A stretch of DNA of 64,000 nt, taken from NCBI GenBank assembly GCA_003288255.1, contig CP026600.1:2232001-2296000 (forward strand). Reading direction: 5' to 3'. The notes under the pieces were generated by a model. It saw only the letters and a list, made by a program, of their open reading frames with translations. It had not been told where the DNA came from and made no database searches. Below, piece by piece: positions 25,194 to 34,481 of the stretch. A program made the translations under genes and the position numbers. Position 1 is the stretch's first letter; the number at the start of each line of letters is the position of its first letter. Source of the stretch: Clostridiaceae bacterium 14S0207 (GTDB lineage: Bacteria; Bacillota; Clostridia; Clostridiales; Clostridiaceae).

Positions 25194-26213
25194 TTACTTC
25201 ATGAACTTACCATAAAATTTATTTTTTTGTTCTTCTTTTTTCTTTTCTGCTTCTATAAGTTCTTTTTTTAACTCTCTATACTCTTTTTTATATTCACTCT
25301 TACTAAGTTTATTATTTTTGCCTTTAAAATTATTATTTTTCTTAGGTTTCACTTCTCTAATAGGTGTTTCATTAATTAATGTAGTACCTTGTTCATCTTG
25401 AGTTATCATTCCTTTTTTCATTAAACCACCAAGTGCTCTTTTAAAAGCATTTTTACTACATTTAAATACACTTTTTATTTGTTCTGGAGAAGATGCATCA
25501 TTAAATTTCATATGATTATTATGTGATCTTAAATAACACATAATTCCTGTTTCTAAATCGTTTGTTTCTTCCATTCTCTTCTTTCTCGGAGTAACTTCCA
25601 TCTTTCCATCTTCATAATATCTTTTAACTCTTACATTTAAAATTTCTCCTGGTCTTATTTTAGAGAAATTTTCTTTCTTTAAAATAACACCCATATAAAG
25701 ATTTTGAATAGCAACCATTACTGTCCCGTTTTCTTGTTCACCATAAGCTGTTGCCATAACTTCTTCCCCTACATTAAAATGATTTGTAGTATGAAGATAT
25801 TTATCCACATATGTAGTAGCAGTTATTCTATCACTTTTATCTAAATATAAGTAAAATAAATATTTCTCTCCAACTTCTAGATCATAAGCTAACTCCTTAA
25901 ATGGAACTAAAACATCTCTTTCTAAGCCAAAATCTATAAAGTGACCTATTTCTGTCTTATCTACAACTTTTAAATAAGCAACTTCCCCTACTGTAGCAAA
26001 TGGTTTTTTTAATGTTGCTATTAGTCTATCTTTTGAATCCTTATAAACAAATACTTCTACTTCTTCTTCAACTTTTAATTCTTTACTTGGAATATTAGGA
26101 AAAGGAATTAAAATTTCCTCTTTATTATTAGGATCTAAATCTTCTCCTAAATAATATCCAAAATCTCTTTCTTTTTTTACTAATAATTTATTATATTCAC
26201 CTATTCTTATCAT
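25194..26213 (-). CDS. CvfB-family S1 RNA-binding protein (YitL-like)
   Basis: A 339-residue protein with the CvfB/YitL domain plan: consecutive S1-type RNA-binding modules (starting GEYNKLLVKKERDFGYYLG, then VGEVAYLKVVDKTEIGHFID and VGEEVMATAYGEQENG) and a winged-helix near residues 222-275. Relatives affect virulence gene expression and RNA turnover. The last 50 residues are extremely rich in lysine and glutamate, an addition likely to be flexible and RNA-binding. AAGGAGA precedes the ATG. It lies 11 bases downstream of the GAF gene. Confidence 0.88.
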   Translation of the reverse strand: MIRIGEYNKLLVKKERDFGYYLGEDLDPNNKEEILIPFPNIPSKELKVEEEVEVFVYKDSKDRLIATLKKPFATVGEVAYLKVVDKTEIGHFIDFGLERDVLVPFKELAYDLEVGEKYLFYLYLDKSDRITATTYVDKYLHTTNHFNVGEEVMATAYGEQENGTVMVAIQNLYMGVILKKENFSKIRPGEILNVRVKRYYEDGKMEVTPRKKRMEETNDLETGIMCYLRSHNNHMKFNDASSPEQIKSVFKCSKNAFKRALGGLMKKGMITQDEQGTTLINETPIREVKPKKNNNFKGKNNKLSKSEYKKEYRELKKELIEAEKKKEEQKNKFYGKFMK

Positions 26214-26224
26214 AAAATTCTCCT

Positions 26225-26716
26225 TTAGTTTTCATTTAAATACTTTTCCAACATCTTAACAAATTTAATTAAATATTCTTCTTCTAATTCTGTAAATCTT
26301 CCTATTTTCGGACTATCTATATCTAAAACTCCAAATACCTCACCTTTAACCTTTATTGGTACAACTATTTCCGATCTGGTAGCCTCATCACAAGCTATAT
26401 GCGTTGGAAATTTATGTACATCATAAACCCTTTGGACTTTCTCTTGTGCTACTGCCGTTCCACATACTCCAGCACCAACTTTTATTCTATTACAAGCTGG
26501 AAGTCCTTGAAAAGGTCCTAAAACAAGTTCATCATTTTCCATGAAATAAAAACCTACCCAGTTTATATCATGAAAAATTACATTTATAATAGCTGAGGCA
26601 TTTGAAAGATTTGCTAAGTTATTTTTTTCGGAACTCAACTGTGCCTGTAATAAATTTAACATATATCTATATTTTTGCTCAATTGTCATACTTTCTATAC
26701 AATTTAATTTAAACAT
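26225..26716 (-). CDS. GAF-domain free methionine-(R)-sulfoxide reductase
   Basis: A 163-residue single GAF domain of the fRMsr type, which reduces free methionine-R-sulfoxide. The three functional cysteines are present: CNRIKVGAGVCGTA supplies two and HIACDEATRSEIVVP the third. WVGFYFM and LVLGPFQG complete the family pattern. AAGGAG lies 11 bases before the ATG, slightly distant. It is followed closely by cvfB. Confidence 0.9.
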   Translation of the reverse strand: MFKLNCIESMTIEQKYRYMLNLLQAQLSSEKNNLANLSNASAIINVIFHDINWVGFYFMENDELVLGPFQGLPACNRIKVGAGVCGTAVAQEKVQRVYDVHKFPTHIACDEATRSEIVVPIKVKGEVFGVLDIDSPKIGRFTELEEEYLIKFVKMLEKYLNEN

Positions 26717-26809
26717 GTCTTACAGTTCTCCTTTATGGAAAAGTTTAATTCACATTATTAAAAGTATATCATTACCAACATATATGTTCAATTGATTTAT
26801 ATGTTATAT

Positions 26810-27313
26810 TTATTTATATTCTTTAGAAATCTTAATATAATTTTCAGCTGAATTTTTAAGATTTTCTATTTCTTCTTCTGTAAGTTGTCTTATAAATTTT
26901 GCCGGTGACCCCAAACAAAGAGACCCTTCTGGAATCTCTTTATTTCCAGTAACTAAACTTCCAGCCCCTATTAAACAATTAGCTCCTATCTTAGCTCCAT
27001 TTAATATGGTAGACCCCATACCTATCAAACAATAATCTCCTATACTACATCCATGTATAATACAATTATGGCCTACTGTAACTCCTTTACCCATTGTAAC
27101 GGGTTCTTTATCTCCTACATGAACTGTACAATTTTCTTGAATGTTACTTCCCTCTCCAATAGTTATACTGTTTATATCTCCTCTTAAAACAGCACCATAC
27201 CAAATATTCGCATCTTTATTTATATGTACATCTCCTATAATAACTGCATTTTCTGCTATAAATGTATCTTCATGAATTTCAGGATTAATTCCTCTAAATT
27301 CTTTTTTTATCAT
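26810..27313 (-). CDS. Gamma carbonic anhydrase-like hexapeptide repeat protein
   Basis: A 167-residue left-handed beta-helix protein of the gamma-carbonic anhydrase / YrdA / PaaY family. The metal ligands are visible as histidines in CTVHVGD and VGHNCIIHGCSIGD, inside hexapeptide repeats (IGDVHI, IGEGSN, IGDYCL, IGANCL). Proven activity varies in this family, so it may be a carbonic anhydrase or an acyltransferase relative. I chose the ATG at 27313 after GGAAGGTG. It stands alone. Confidence 0.87.
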   Translation of the reverse strand: MIKKEFRGINPEIHEDTFIAENAVIIGDVHINKDANIWYGAVLRGDINSITIGEGSNIQENCTVHVGDKEPVTMGKGVTVGHNCIIHGCSIGDYCLIGMGSTILNGAKIGANCLIGAGSLVTGNKEIPEGSLCLGSPAKFIRQLTEEEIENLKNSAENYIKISKEYK

Positions 27314-27544
27314 ATTTACACCTTCCAATTAATATTTATTTACAGTATATATATTTTAACATGAATTCTTGTTTTTATATAAACTTATTCTCATCTTTAT
27401 ATTCTTAATTTGTTTTTCATACAAAAATTATTAATCTTACATAAATGAAAGATTAACGTAATGAATTTAAATATGAAATTTTCCCTTTAAATTCTATAAT
27501 AATATCATAAAGAAAAACAGTTCTTTTAAGGAGGATAAAAAGAT

Positions 27545-28300
27545 ATGAACAAAACAAAATTGTTTAAATTTTTTATGTTTCTAGGAATACTTTTAATTAT
27601 AACTTTAGGATATTTAAGTACAAATTTAACCATAGATAATAAAGCATTACAAAATAAAATATATGATGTTAAAAATGATGCTTCTTATATACAATTGAAT
27701 AATATTGATAAAAAATTTTTAAATTCTATTATAGCAACTGAAGATCATAGATTTTATAATCATGGGGCTATTGACATTATATCAATAGTACGATCCACCT
27801 TTAAAAATATTGAGGCAAAAAAAATTGTACAAGGTGGAAGCACAATAACCCAACAGTTAGCTAAAAATTTATATTTATCAAATGAAAAAAGTTTTAGTAG
27901 AAAATTTAAAGAATTGTTTTTAGCTATAGAACTTGAAAAAAATTATTCTAAAAATGAACTTTTAGAATTGTATGTTAATGTTATCCCTTTTGGAAATGGA
28001 TATATTGGTATAAAACAAGCCTCAAAAGGATACTTTGAAAAAACGCCTGAGAATTTAAGTTTAAACGAGGCTACGTCCTTAGCTGGTTTACCCCAAGCAC
28101 CAAATATATATTCATCAAATAAAAACATAGCTCTTGCGAAAAAAAGACAACTACAGGTTATAAATGCTTTAAAAAAATATGAGCAAACTCATAAATCAGG
28201 AACTGTTATAAAACATTTTTTTATAATATCTGCGAAAAATTTAGCTAAAACTACAAACAGTAACCTTCCAAATATACTATTAAATCTTTTAGTAAATTAA
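27545..28300 (+). CDS. Monofunctional peptidoglycan glycosyltransferase (GT51)
   Basis: A 251-residue membrane-anchored glycosyltransferase that polymerises lipid II. One N-terminal membrane segment is followed by ATEDHRFYNHGAID with the catalytic glutamate, GGSTITQQLAKNLYLS, and RKFKELFLAIELEKNYSKNE, all GT51 signatures. There is no transpeptidase domain, so it is the monofunctional type rather than a class A PBP. AAGGAGG precedes the ATG and a terminator follows. Confidence 0.92.
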   Translation: MNKTKLFKFFMFLGILLIITLGYLSTNLTIDNKALQNKIYDVKNDASYIQLNNIDKKFLNSIIATEDHRFYNHGAIDIISIVRSTFKNIEAKKIVQGGSTITQQLAKNLYLSNEKSFSRKFKELFLAIELEKNYSKNELLELYVNVIPFGNGYIGIKQASKGYFEKTPENLSLNEATSLAGLPQAPNIYSSNKNIALAKKRQLQVINALKKYEQTHKSGTVIKHFFIISAKNLAKTTNSNLPNILLNLLVN

Positions 28301-28338
28301 AATAAATTCTTATTACATAAATTTTATCATAGAAGATC

Positions 28339-28374
28339 AATAAACCAAGTAAACTAATTACTTGGTTTATTTTG
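28339..28374 (+). terminator. Terminator of the glycosyltransferase gene
   Basis: AATAAACCAAGTAA / TTACTTGGTTTATT is a 14-base perfect inverted repeat followed by TTGTTTATTTT. Confidence 0.88.
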
Positions 28375-28587
28375 TTTATTTTATTTGTTTTTTATCAGTT
28401 AAAAAAATAAATAACTTTTACTAGGGAAACAAAGTGTACATCTTTCGTGTAGAAATTGCTATTTATACTTTTATAAATATTTTTATTAAATTTGCAAAAC
28501 TTAATATAGAATTAACTTCTTTGCTTATCAAATAATAATTATTTTATAATTATATTTATCTTGAAATAATTATTATTATATCTTATA

Positions 28588-28634
28588 ATACTAGATGTAG
28601 TATATATAAGTATTTTAAAAACTATATATAGTAT
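28588..28634. promoter_or_regulatory. Pair of NrdR boxes upstream of nrdJ
   Basis: Two 16-base palindromes, ATACTAGATGTAGTAT (28588-28603) and AAACTATATATAGTAT (28619-28634), have 15 bases between them, i.e. 31 bases start to start, or about three helical turns. Sequence core (CTAxATxTAG) and spacing both match the known arrangement for the ribonucleotide reductase repressor NrdR. Confidence 0.75.
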
Positions 28635-28652
28635 TATACTATATTTATAATT

Positions 28653-28700
28653 TAGGAGGTGAAATAACTAAAAGTTAACGTAATAACTTTTAGTTAAATT
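28653..28700 (+). promoter_or_regulatory. Ribosome binding site separated from the nrdJ start by a 13-bp hairpin
   Basis: AGGAGGTGA (28653-28661), a near-ideal Shine-Dalgarno, is 39 bases from the ATG at 28701. Between them TAACTAAAAGTTA (28665-28677) and TAACTTTTAGTTA (28684-28696) form a perfect hairpin. Folded, only 7 unpaired bases separate site and start. No in-frame start codon lies closer, because TAA at 28695 closes the frame. Confidence 0.75.
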
Positions 28701-31685
28701 ATGCATAAAATAGATTCGATTTTTAAAAGGATTTTTACCAAAGATTTAGATAAAAATAAAGACTTAACAGTATTTGATTTGTTTCAATGGAAAAAAGTAA
28801 ATGTATTTCTTAAAGATCATAAAACAGGTAAAGTTCTTGTTGATATGAAAAATTTAGAGTTTCCTATACACTATTCACAAAATGCATGTGACATCATAGC
28901 CTCAAAATATTTTAGAAAAGCCGGTATTCCTAATGAATTAGGGTATGAAAATAGCATGAAACAAGTTGCTCATAGAATAGTTAACTTCTGGTGTGAATCT
29001 TTATCAGATGAAAAATTAATAGATTCAGAAAAACAAAAGACTATTTTTTATGATGAAATGATTTATGCTTTTTTAAATCAAATGTATGCACCTAACTCTC
29101 CTCAATGGTTTAATACTGGCTTAGAACTCTCCTATGGTATTAAAGGTACTGGAAATAATAACTTCTATTTTGATGAAAAAGAAAACAAAGTAGTTAAAAC
29201 AAAAGATTTTTATAGTAGAACTCAAGCATCAGCTTGCTTTATATTATCAATAGAAGACAAACTATTAGGTACTCACTCAATCTCTGATCAATTTGTAACA
29301 GAAACAAAATTATTTAAAGGTGGTTCTGGTACAGGAACAAACTTTTCTAGTATCAGGGCTAAAGGTGAAAAATTATCTGGTGGAGGAGTTTCTTCCGGAC
29401 TTATGAGTTTCCTAAAATCTTTTGATAGAAATGCAGGAGCTATAAAATCTGGTGGTACAACTCGTAGAGCAGCTAAAATGGTTATTTTAGATGTAGATCA
29501 TCCTGAAATAATGGATTTCATAACATGGAAAGCTAAAGAAGAAGACAAAGTTCGTGCTCTTGGTAAAATGGGATATGATATGAGTTTTGAAGGTGAGGCT
29601 TATGAAACCGTTTCTGGACAAAACGGAAACAATTCTATAAGATTTTCAGATAATTTCATGAAAATGGTAGATAATTTAAACACTAATCCCAATGCTGAAA
29701 TAGAACTTAAAGGCCGTGTTGATAATTCCGTAAACTCAAAACTTAAAGTTACAGAAATTTGGAATGTCTTTAATGAGGCAGCCTGGAATTGTGCAGATCC
29801 TGCTCCACAATTTGATGATATTTTCAACTCTTGGCATACTTGTCCTTGTGGTGAAGATGGTGTGTATAATGCAAAATATAATAGAATAAATTCAACAAAC
29901 CCTTGTGGTGAATATGCTTTCTTAGATAATACTGCTTGTAATTTGGCTTCAATTAATATATTTAAATTTTACGACTTAAAAACAAAAAAAATAGATTTAA
30001 ACGCTTATACTCATTTAGTAGGATTACTTCAATTAGCTCTAGAAGCCTCTATTCATTGGGGACAATTTCCTACAGAAGATATAGCTAAAAGATCATACTT
30101 ATTTAGAACTACTGGGTTAGGTATATCTAATATAGCATCTCTTTTAATGGTTATGGGATACCCATACGATTCAGATGAAGGAAGAAACCTTACATCTTCT
30201 TTAATTGGTGTGTTAACTGGGCATTCTTACTATATATCTTCTTTAATGTCAGAAAAACTAGAACCTTTTAAAATGTATAATGTAAATAAAAATCATATGC
30301 TTAGAGTTATAAGAAATCATTGTAGGGTTGCGGGCTCCTTAGAAATTCCATATGAAGGATTAAATTATATTCCTGTTAATATTAATCATGATATATTGTT
30401 TAAAGAGAATTTAGCTTATATAAGTGAAGAATTAAAGGATACTTGGAATAAAGCCCTTTCCTATGGTGAAAAATTTGGTTATAGAAATGCTCAAGTTTCT
30501 GTTATTGCTCCAACTGGTACAATTTCATTTGCTATGGATTGTGGTGCTACTTCCATAGAACCTTATTTTAGTCATTTTATATATAAAAAGTTATCTGGTG
30601 GTGGTTATATGACCATTGTAAACCCAGTTATAGAATTATCTCTTGAAAATTTAGGATATACTGAGAAAGAAATTAATGATATTTTAGAATACATTTTAAG
30701 GAAAGAAACTGTCACTGAAGATGGATTTGAGTATGAAAAAATAATTGATGGTAAAATTGAAGGTGCACCTCATTTAAAGGCAGAACACTTGAAAATATTT
30801 GATACTGCTAATAAGTGCGGTAGTGGCGAAAGATTTATTTCTGCTAAGGGGCATGTTTTAATGATGGCTTCTATTACCCCCCTAATTTCAGGTGCTATTT
30901 CTAAAACTGTAAATTTACCTAAAAATGCCTCAGTACAAGATTTTAAGGATGTTGTTTTACTTTCTTGGAAATTAGGTGTTAAAGGTATAGCACTATATAG
31001 AGATGCCTCAAAAGCAAGTCAACCATTAAATACATCTTTAAGTGATGATGATAATAAAAAACTTGAGGATTTATCTTATAAAGAATTACTTGAAAAAGCT
31101 AAGGAACTTTATTACTCTAAATATTCAGAACGTGATAAACCGGATGGAATTAGGGTTGGAACTACTCATCCTGCTCAAATAGATGATGTAAAAATTTATA
31201 CCACTGTAAATAGACGTGAAAATGGTGAAATTTGTGAGATCTACATTACAACTGACAGAGAAGGAACCATAATAACAGGTTTACTAAACTCTCTTTCTAA
31301 ATCTATCTCTGTAATGTTACAATATCATGTACCTCCTAAAGATATCGCTAAAATGCTTAGAGGCCAAAAATATGAACCTTATGGATTTGTTCAAAAACAT
31401 CCATATATAAAATATGTTTCTTCAATTTCTGATTTAATTAGTAAGATAATAGATATTGAAATAGGTGATTTTTCCCGTTGTCAAGTAAAGCCCGATAACT
31501 ATAATCTACCATACATCGCCGTTTCAAAGGAAGAAAATACAACTAACTCCCCTACTTCTATAAATACAGCTAACGGTGAAAGACTTTATGGTGAGATTTG
31601 TTCAAATTGTGCGAGTACTCGTCTTGTAAGAAATGGCACTTGTAAAGTTTGCCTAGAATGTGGAACTACTACTGGTTGTAGTTAA
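28701..31685 (+). CDS. nrdJ: Adenosylcobalamin-dependent (class II) ribonucleotide reductase
   Basis: NrdJ reduces ribonucleotides to deoxyribonucleotides using a 5'-deoxyadenosyl radical from coenzyme B12. The 994-residue protein has the ten-stranded barrel with SACFILSIEDKLLG, the KGGSGTGTNFSSIRAKGE substrate region and the active-site STNPCGEYAFLDNTACNLAS. A TSCAD/vitamin-B12-dependent RNR C-terminal extension follows, ending in a zinc ribbon-like CSNCASTRLVRNGTC and CLECG. Two NrdR boxes and a hairpin-bridged ribosome binding site lie upstream. A terminator follows. Confidence 0.95.
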   Translation: MHKIDSIFKRIFTKDLDKNKDLTVFDLFQWKKVNVFLKDHKTGKVLVDMKNLEFPIHYSQNACDIIASKYFRKAGIPNELGYENSMKQVAHRIVNFWCESLSDEKLIDSEKQKTIFYDEMIYAFLNQMYAPNSPQWFNTGLELSYGIKGTGNNNFYFDEKENKVVKTKDFYSRTQASACFILSIEDKLLGTHSISDQFVTETKLFKGGSGTGTNFSSIRAKGEKLSGGGVSSGLMSFLKSFDRNAGAIKSGGTTRRAAKMVILDVDHPEIMDFITWKAKEEDKVRALGKMGYDMSFEGEAYETVSGQNGNNSIRFSDNFMKMVDNLNTNPNAEIELKGRVDNSVNSKLKVTEIWNVFNEAAWNCADPAPQFDDIFNSWHTCPCGEDGVYNAKYNRINSTNPCGEYAFLDNTACNLASINIFKFYDLKTKKIDLNAYTHLVGLLQLALEASIHWGQFPTEDIAKRSYLFRTTGLGISNIASLLMVMGYPYDSDEGRNLTSSLIGVLTGHSYYISSLMSEKLEPFKMYNVNKNHMLRVIRNHCRVAGSLEIPYEGLNYIPVNINHDILFKENLAYISEELKDTWNKALSYGEKFGYRNAQVSVIAPTGTISFAMDCGATSIEPYFSHFIYKKLSGGGYMTIVNPVIELSLENLGYTEKEINDILEYILRKETVTEDGFEYEKIIDGKIEGAPHLKAEHLKIFDTANKCGSGERFISAKGHVLMMASITPLISGAISKTVNLPKNASVQDFKDVVLLSWKLGVKGIALYRDASKASQPLNTSLSDDDNKKLEDLSYKELLEKAKELYYSKYSERDKPDGIRVGTTHPAQIDDVKIYTTVNRRENGEICEIYITTDREGTIITGLLNSLSKSISVMLQYHVPPKDIAKMLRGQKYEPYGFVQKHPYIKYVSSISDLISKIIDIEIGDFSRCQVKPDNYNLPYIAVSKEENTTNSPTSINTANGERLYGEICSNCASTRLVRNGTCKVCLECGTTTGCS

Positions 31686-31692
31686 AGAACGT

Positions 31693-31732
31693 AAAAAGAT
31701 AAAAGGATATTATCTCCTTTTATCTTTTTTTA
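31693..31732 (+). terminator. Terminator of nrdJ
   Basis: AAAAGATAAAAGGA / TCCTTTTATCTTTT is a 14-base inverted repeat with a T run at its end, directly after the nrdJ stop. Confidence 0.9.
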
Positions 31733-31767
31733 TAATTTTTAAAAATTCTTTTAAAATTTCAGTTATC

Positions 31768-32838
31768 TTATTTACTAGGGATTCTATATCCTCTTCCATA
31801 CATTCTCGCTGAATCCACTAAAGCTTTTATATTTTTTTCTGAAGTTCCTATTGGAATTTGGCAACCTGTACTTAAAATGTATCCTTTAGGATTATTCCAT
31901 CCTATTTCTATACATTCTTTACTTTCTTTATATACATCCTCTGTAGTTCCTAATCTAAGAGTTTCTACTGGTCTAACATTCCCCACTAAACAAACCTTAT
32001 CACCTACGACTTTTTTAGCCTCTTCTAGACTTTCAACATTATCTATACTAAAAGTTGATACTCCAAGCTCAATCATATCTTCCCATATATCTCGTGACTT
32101 ACCACATATATGTAAAAACACTCCTGGTCCTCTCCATTTAACTACTCTGTCTATACATTGTTTTAAATAAGGTTTTGCAAATTCTTTAAATTGTTTAGAA
32201 CTAATCATACTACAAGATGCTACTGGATCTGAAAATCCTACTCCATATCCTAGACTACAAGCAGCATCAATAAATCTTAAATTACACTCAGTTACTAATT
32301 GTAATAATTCATGTAATTTATCTGGACATCTTCTAATATCTTTCATTAAATTCTCTGCCCCACGTACAGCAGCTGCTATACTTATAGGACCAGCTATATC
32401 TGTAGATACACCAACCTCATGTCCTACTGCCTTATCAATTCGTTGAATAGCCTCTAATATTATTGGAAGTCTCCCATCTTTATGAGGATCAACAATCTTT
32501 AATTTTCCTAAATCATCATAACTTTTTAATAAAGGTTCTTTTACATAAGATACACCAACTTTGGGATACTCTATTTTTGTTCCCATGGCCTCTGCTATGC
32601 CTCTCAATCCTGTTCCTATACCGGTTCCATCTGCCTTAAATTTCTTATATACTTCAATTTCAACATTAGCCATTATTTCTGCCGAATAATCATATTCCTT
32701 AGGAGTAATTCCAAACATTGGAGCACTAGTCACCCCCATAATTGGTGAACAAGGTATTCTATCAACCTCCTCTCCTTTAGAAAAAAACTTCATTCTCTCT
32801 TTAGATGTCATTTCATCTTGTTTTATTTCGGTTAACAT
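31768..32838 (-). CDS. Uroporphyrinogen decarboxylase-family methyltransferase (MtaA/MtbA-like)
   Basis: A 356-residue protein of the URO-D superfamily. The zinc-binding pattern of corrinoid-protein methyltransferases is present as LHICGK and STGCQIP, which separates it from true HemE. Such enzymes move methyl groups between corrinoid proteins and acceptors such as CoM, tetrahydrofolate or others. I chose the ATG at 32838 behind GGGGAAGTG; the longer frame adds 16 residues without support. No corrinoid protein gene lies beside it, so the substrate is unknown. Confidence 0.83.
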   Translation of the reverse strand: MLTEIKQDEMTSKERMKFFSKGEEVDRIPCSPIMGVTSAPMFGITPKEYDYSAEIMANVEIEVYKKFKADGTGIGTGLRGIAEAMGTKIEYPKVGVSYVKEPLLKSYDDLGKLKIVDPHKDGRLPIILEAIQRIDKAVGHEVGVSTDIAGPISIAAAVRGAENLMKDIRRCPDKLHELLQLVTECNLRFIDAACSLGYGVGFSDPVASCSMISSKQFKEFAKPYLKQCIDRVVKWRGPGVFLHICGKSRDIWEDMIELGVSTFSIDNVESLEEAKKVVGDKVCLVGNVRPVETLRLGTTEDVYKESKECIEIGWNNPKGYILSTGCQIPIGTSEKNIKALVDSARMYGRGYRIPSK

Positions 32839-32926
32839 ATGTAACACTTCCCCTATAATAATATTAAAACTTTTTATACCCCACATACTATAAATTGTAG
32901 GCTAGTTATGAATTTTAGTCTAATAA

Positions 32927-32965
32927 AAAAAAGTAATAGTACAATTTTGTACTATTACTTTTTTA
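32927..32965 (-). terminator. Terminator after the small membrane protein gene
   Basis: AAAGTAATAGTACAA / TTGTACTATTACTTT is a 15-base perfect inverted repeat with A and T flanks. It serves the gene ending at 32990 and could work in both directions. Confidence 0.88.
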
Positions 32966-32989
32966 AATATAAATAAACCTATTTAATTA

Positions 32990-33352
32990 TTATTTATTTG
33001 TCTTTTTATTATTTTTTACTCTATTAGGTTTTGCCTTAGGTCTTATTACTTCCTGTTGTTGCTTTTTCTTTTCCTTTTCTCTTTGATCCTTACTATTTAA
33101 TAACCCTGATGTTTGTAAAAACCAAAGTACAAGTACGATATATATAACTGGGAATACAAATAAACCCAAGAATCCTTTATTATAACTTATTCTAAAAAAA
33201 GGTGGTAAAAGGATAGCTACAATTGTTATTAAAAGAATAATCCATTTATTTACTTTAAACTTTTTAAAAACAGTTTGTGTTAAAACTCCAAAAAGTAAAA
33301 GTCCTGTAAAAACAACTAATAAGGCCATTAATATAATCTTTACTATTTGCAT
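32990..33352 (-). CDS. Small membrane protein of unknown function
   Basis: A 120-residue protein I do not recognise. Three hydrophobic segments (about residues 4-24, 31-50 and 60-80) are followed by a highly charged tail made almost only of lysine, glutamine, glutamate and asparagine. I chose the ATG at 33352, 7 bases after GGAGGTG. It is transcribed alone, with its own terminator, divergent from the pan operon. Confidence 0.72.
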   Translation of the reverse strand: MQIVKIILMALLVVFTGLLLFGVLTQTVFKKFKVNKWIILLITIVAILLPPFFRISYNKGFLGLFVFPVIYIVLVLWFLQTSGLLNSKDQREKEKKKQQQEVIRPKAKPNRVKNNKKTNK

Positions 33353-33527
33353 AAGATACACCTCCAAAAAAATATATAACAATACTATTATTTAATATTT
33401 CTACAATATTATCAAGTATAATTTATAATTGTTAATTATAAGTTTATTAATTGAGTGTGTAAAAAATATGTGATAAAATATTTTTGGGTAGTATCTTTAT
33501 TTGAAGAACTGCACCAATTGTTTATAC

Positions 33528-33533
33528 TATAAT
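33528..33533 (+). promoter_or_regulatory. Likely -10 element of the pan operon promoter
   Basis: TATAAT lies 88 bases upstream of the first pan gene. A convincing -35 at proper spacing is not obvious. Confidence 0.4.
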
Positions 33534-33620
33534 AATTTAATTTTACATTGCTTGTATCTTTTAAGAATAAGACAATGAGTATAAGGAATCCACTAATTTA
33601 TAGATTGGTGGTGATTAAAC

Positions 33621-34481
33621 TTGATTTTCAAAAACATTTCATTTATTGGAGCTGGGAAAGTCGGAACTTCTCTTGCAAAATATTTTAAGGAAAATAACTA
33701 TAATATTGCAGGATTCTATAGTAAATCTCAAGCTTCTTTAAAAAACACTTGTGATTTTTTAAATATTAGTCCATTTAATTCTTTAGATGAACTTGTAAAA
33801 AATAGTGATTTTATTTTTATTACTACTCCTGATGACTGTATAAAACATGTTTGGGAGCAATTAAAAAATTGTGGAAACCTAGAAAAAAAATATATTTGTC
33901 ACACAAGTGGTTCCTTAAGTTCAAAAATCTTTTCTAATATAAACAGTTTTGGTGCTTATGAATTTTCAATTCACCCTATGTGGGCCTTTTCAGATAAATA
34001 TAATTCCTATAAAAATCTTAAAAACTCTTATTTTTCTATAGAGGGAAATGAGGAAAAACTTCCTATAATAAAAAAATTTATAAATTCCTTAGGAAATAAT
34101 TCTTTTACAATAACCAATAAAAATAAAAGTTTGTATCATGCTGCTAGTGTAACTGTATCTAATTTTTTACTATCTTTAATAGAACTAGGCACTAATTATT
34201 TAGTTATGTGTGGAGTTTCAAAAGAAGATGCAGAAAAAGCATTAAAACCTTTAATTTTAAATAATATAAATAACTTTAAAAAACAAGGAATTTTAAATTC
34301 AATAACAGGACCAATTGAACGTAATGATATAGGAACTATAGATTCTCATCTTAAAATTATTCCTAGAGAACATATAGAGTTATATAAGATTTTATCCTTA
34401 AATTTATTACAATTATCTAAGATTAAAAATCCACACAAAAATTATGAGGATTTACAAACTTTACTTTTGGGGGACAAGTAA
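33621..34481 (+). CDS. panG: DUF2520 Rossmann-fold oxidoreductase, probable PanG-type ketopantoate reductase
   Basis: A 286-residue NAD(P)-binding protein. The N-terminal ISFIGAGKVGTSLAKYF is a dinucleotide-binding Rossmann motif (about residues 5-22), followed by SIHPMWAFSD in the middle and a helical DUF2520 C-terminal domain. It directly precedes panB with no gap (stop at 34479, next ATG at 34482). Members of this family act as alternative ketopantoate reductases (PanG) in organisms without PanE, and no panE is present in this operon. The start is TTG, 7 bases after GGTGGTG. The function is inferred from family and position. Confidence 0.78.
   Translation: MIFKNISFIGAGKVGTSLAKYFKENNYNIAGFYSKSQASLKNTCDFLNISPFNSLDELVKNSDFIFITTPDDCIKHVWEQLKNCGNLEKKYICHTSGSLSSKIFSNINSFGAYEFSIHPMWAFSDKYNSYKNLKNSYFSIEGNEEKLPIIKKFINSLGNNSFTITNKNKSLYHAASVTVSNFLLSLIELGTNYLVMCGVSKEDAEKALKPLILNNINNFKKQGILNSITGPIERNDIGTIDSHLKIIPREHIELYKILSLNLLQLSKIKNPHKNYEDLQTLLLGDK

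Noticed and set aside
31768-32838. hemE (uroporphyrinogen decarboxylase)
   Set aside because: The zinc-ligand pattern and the lack of heme genes nearby fit a methyltransferase better.
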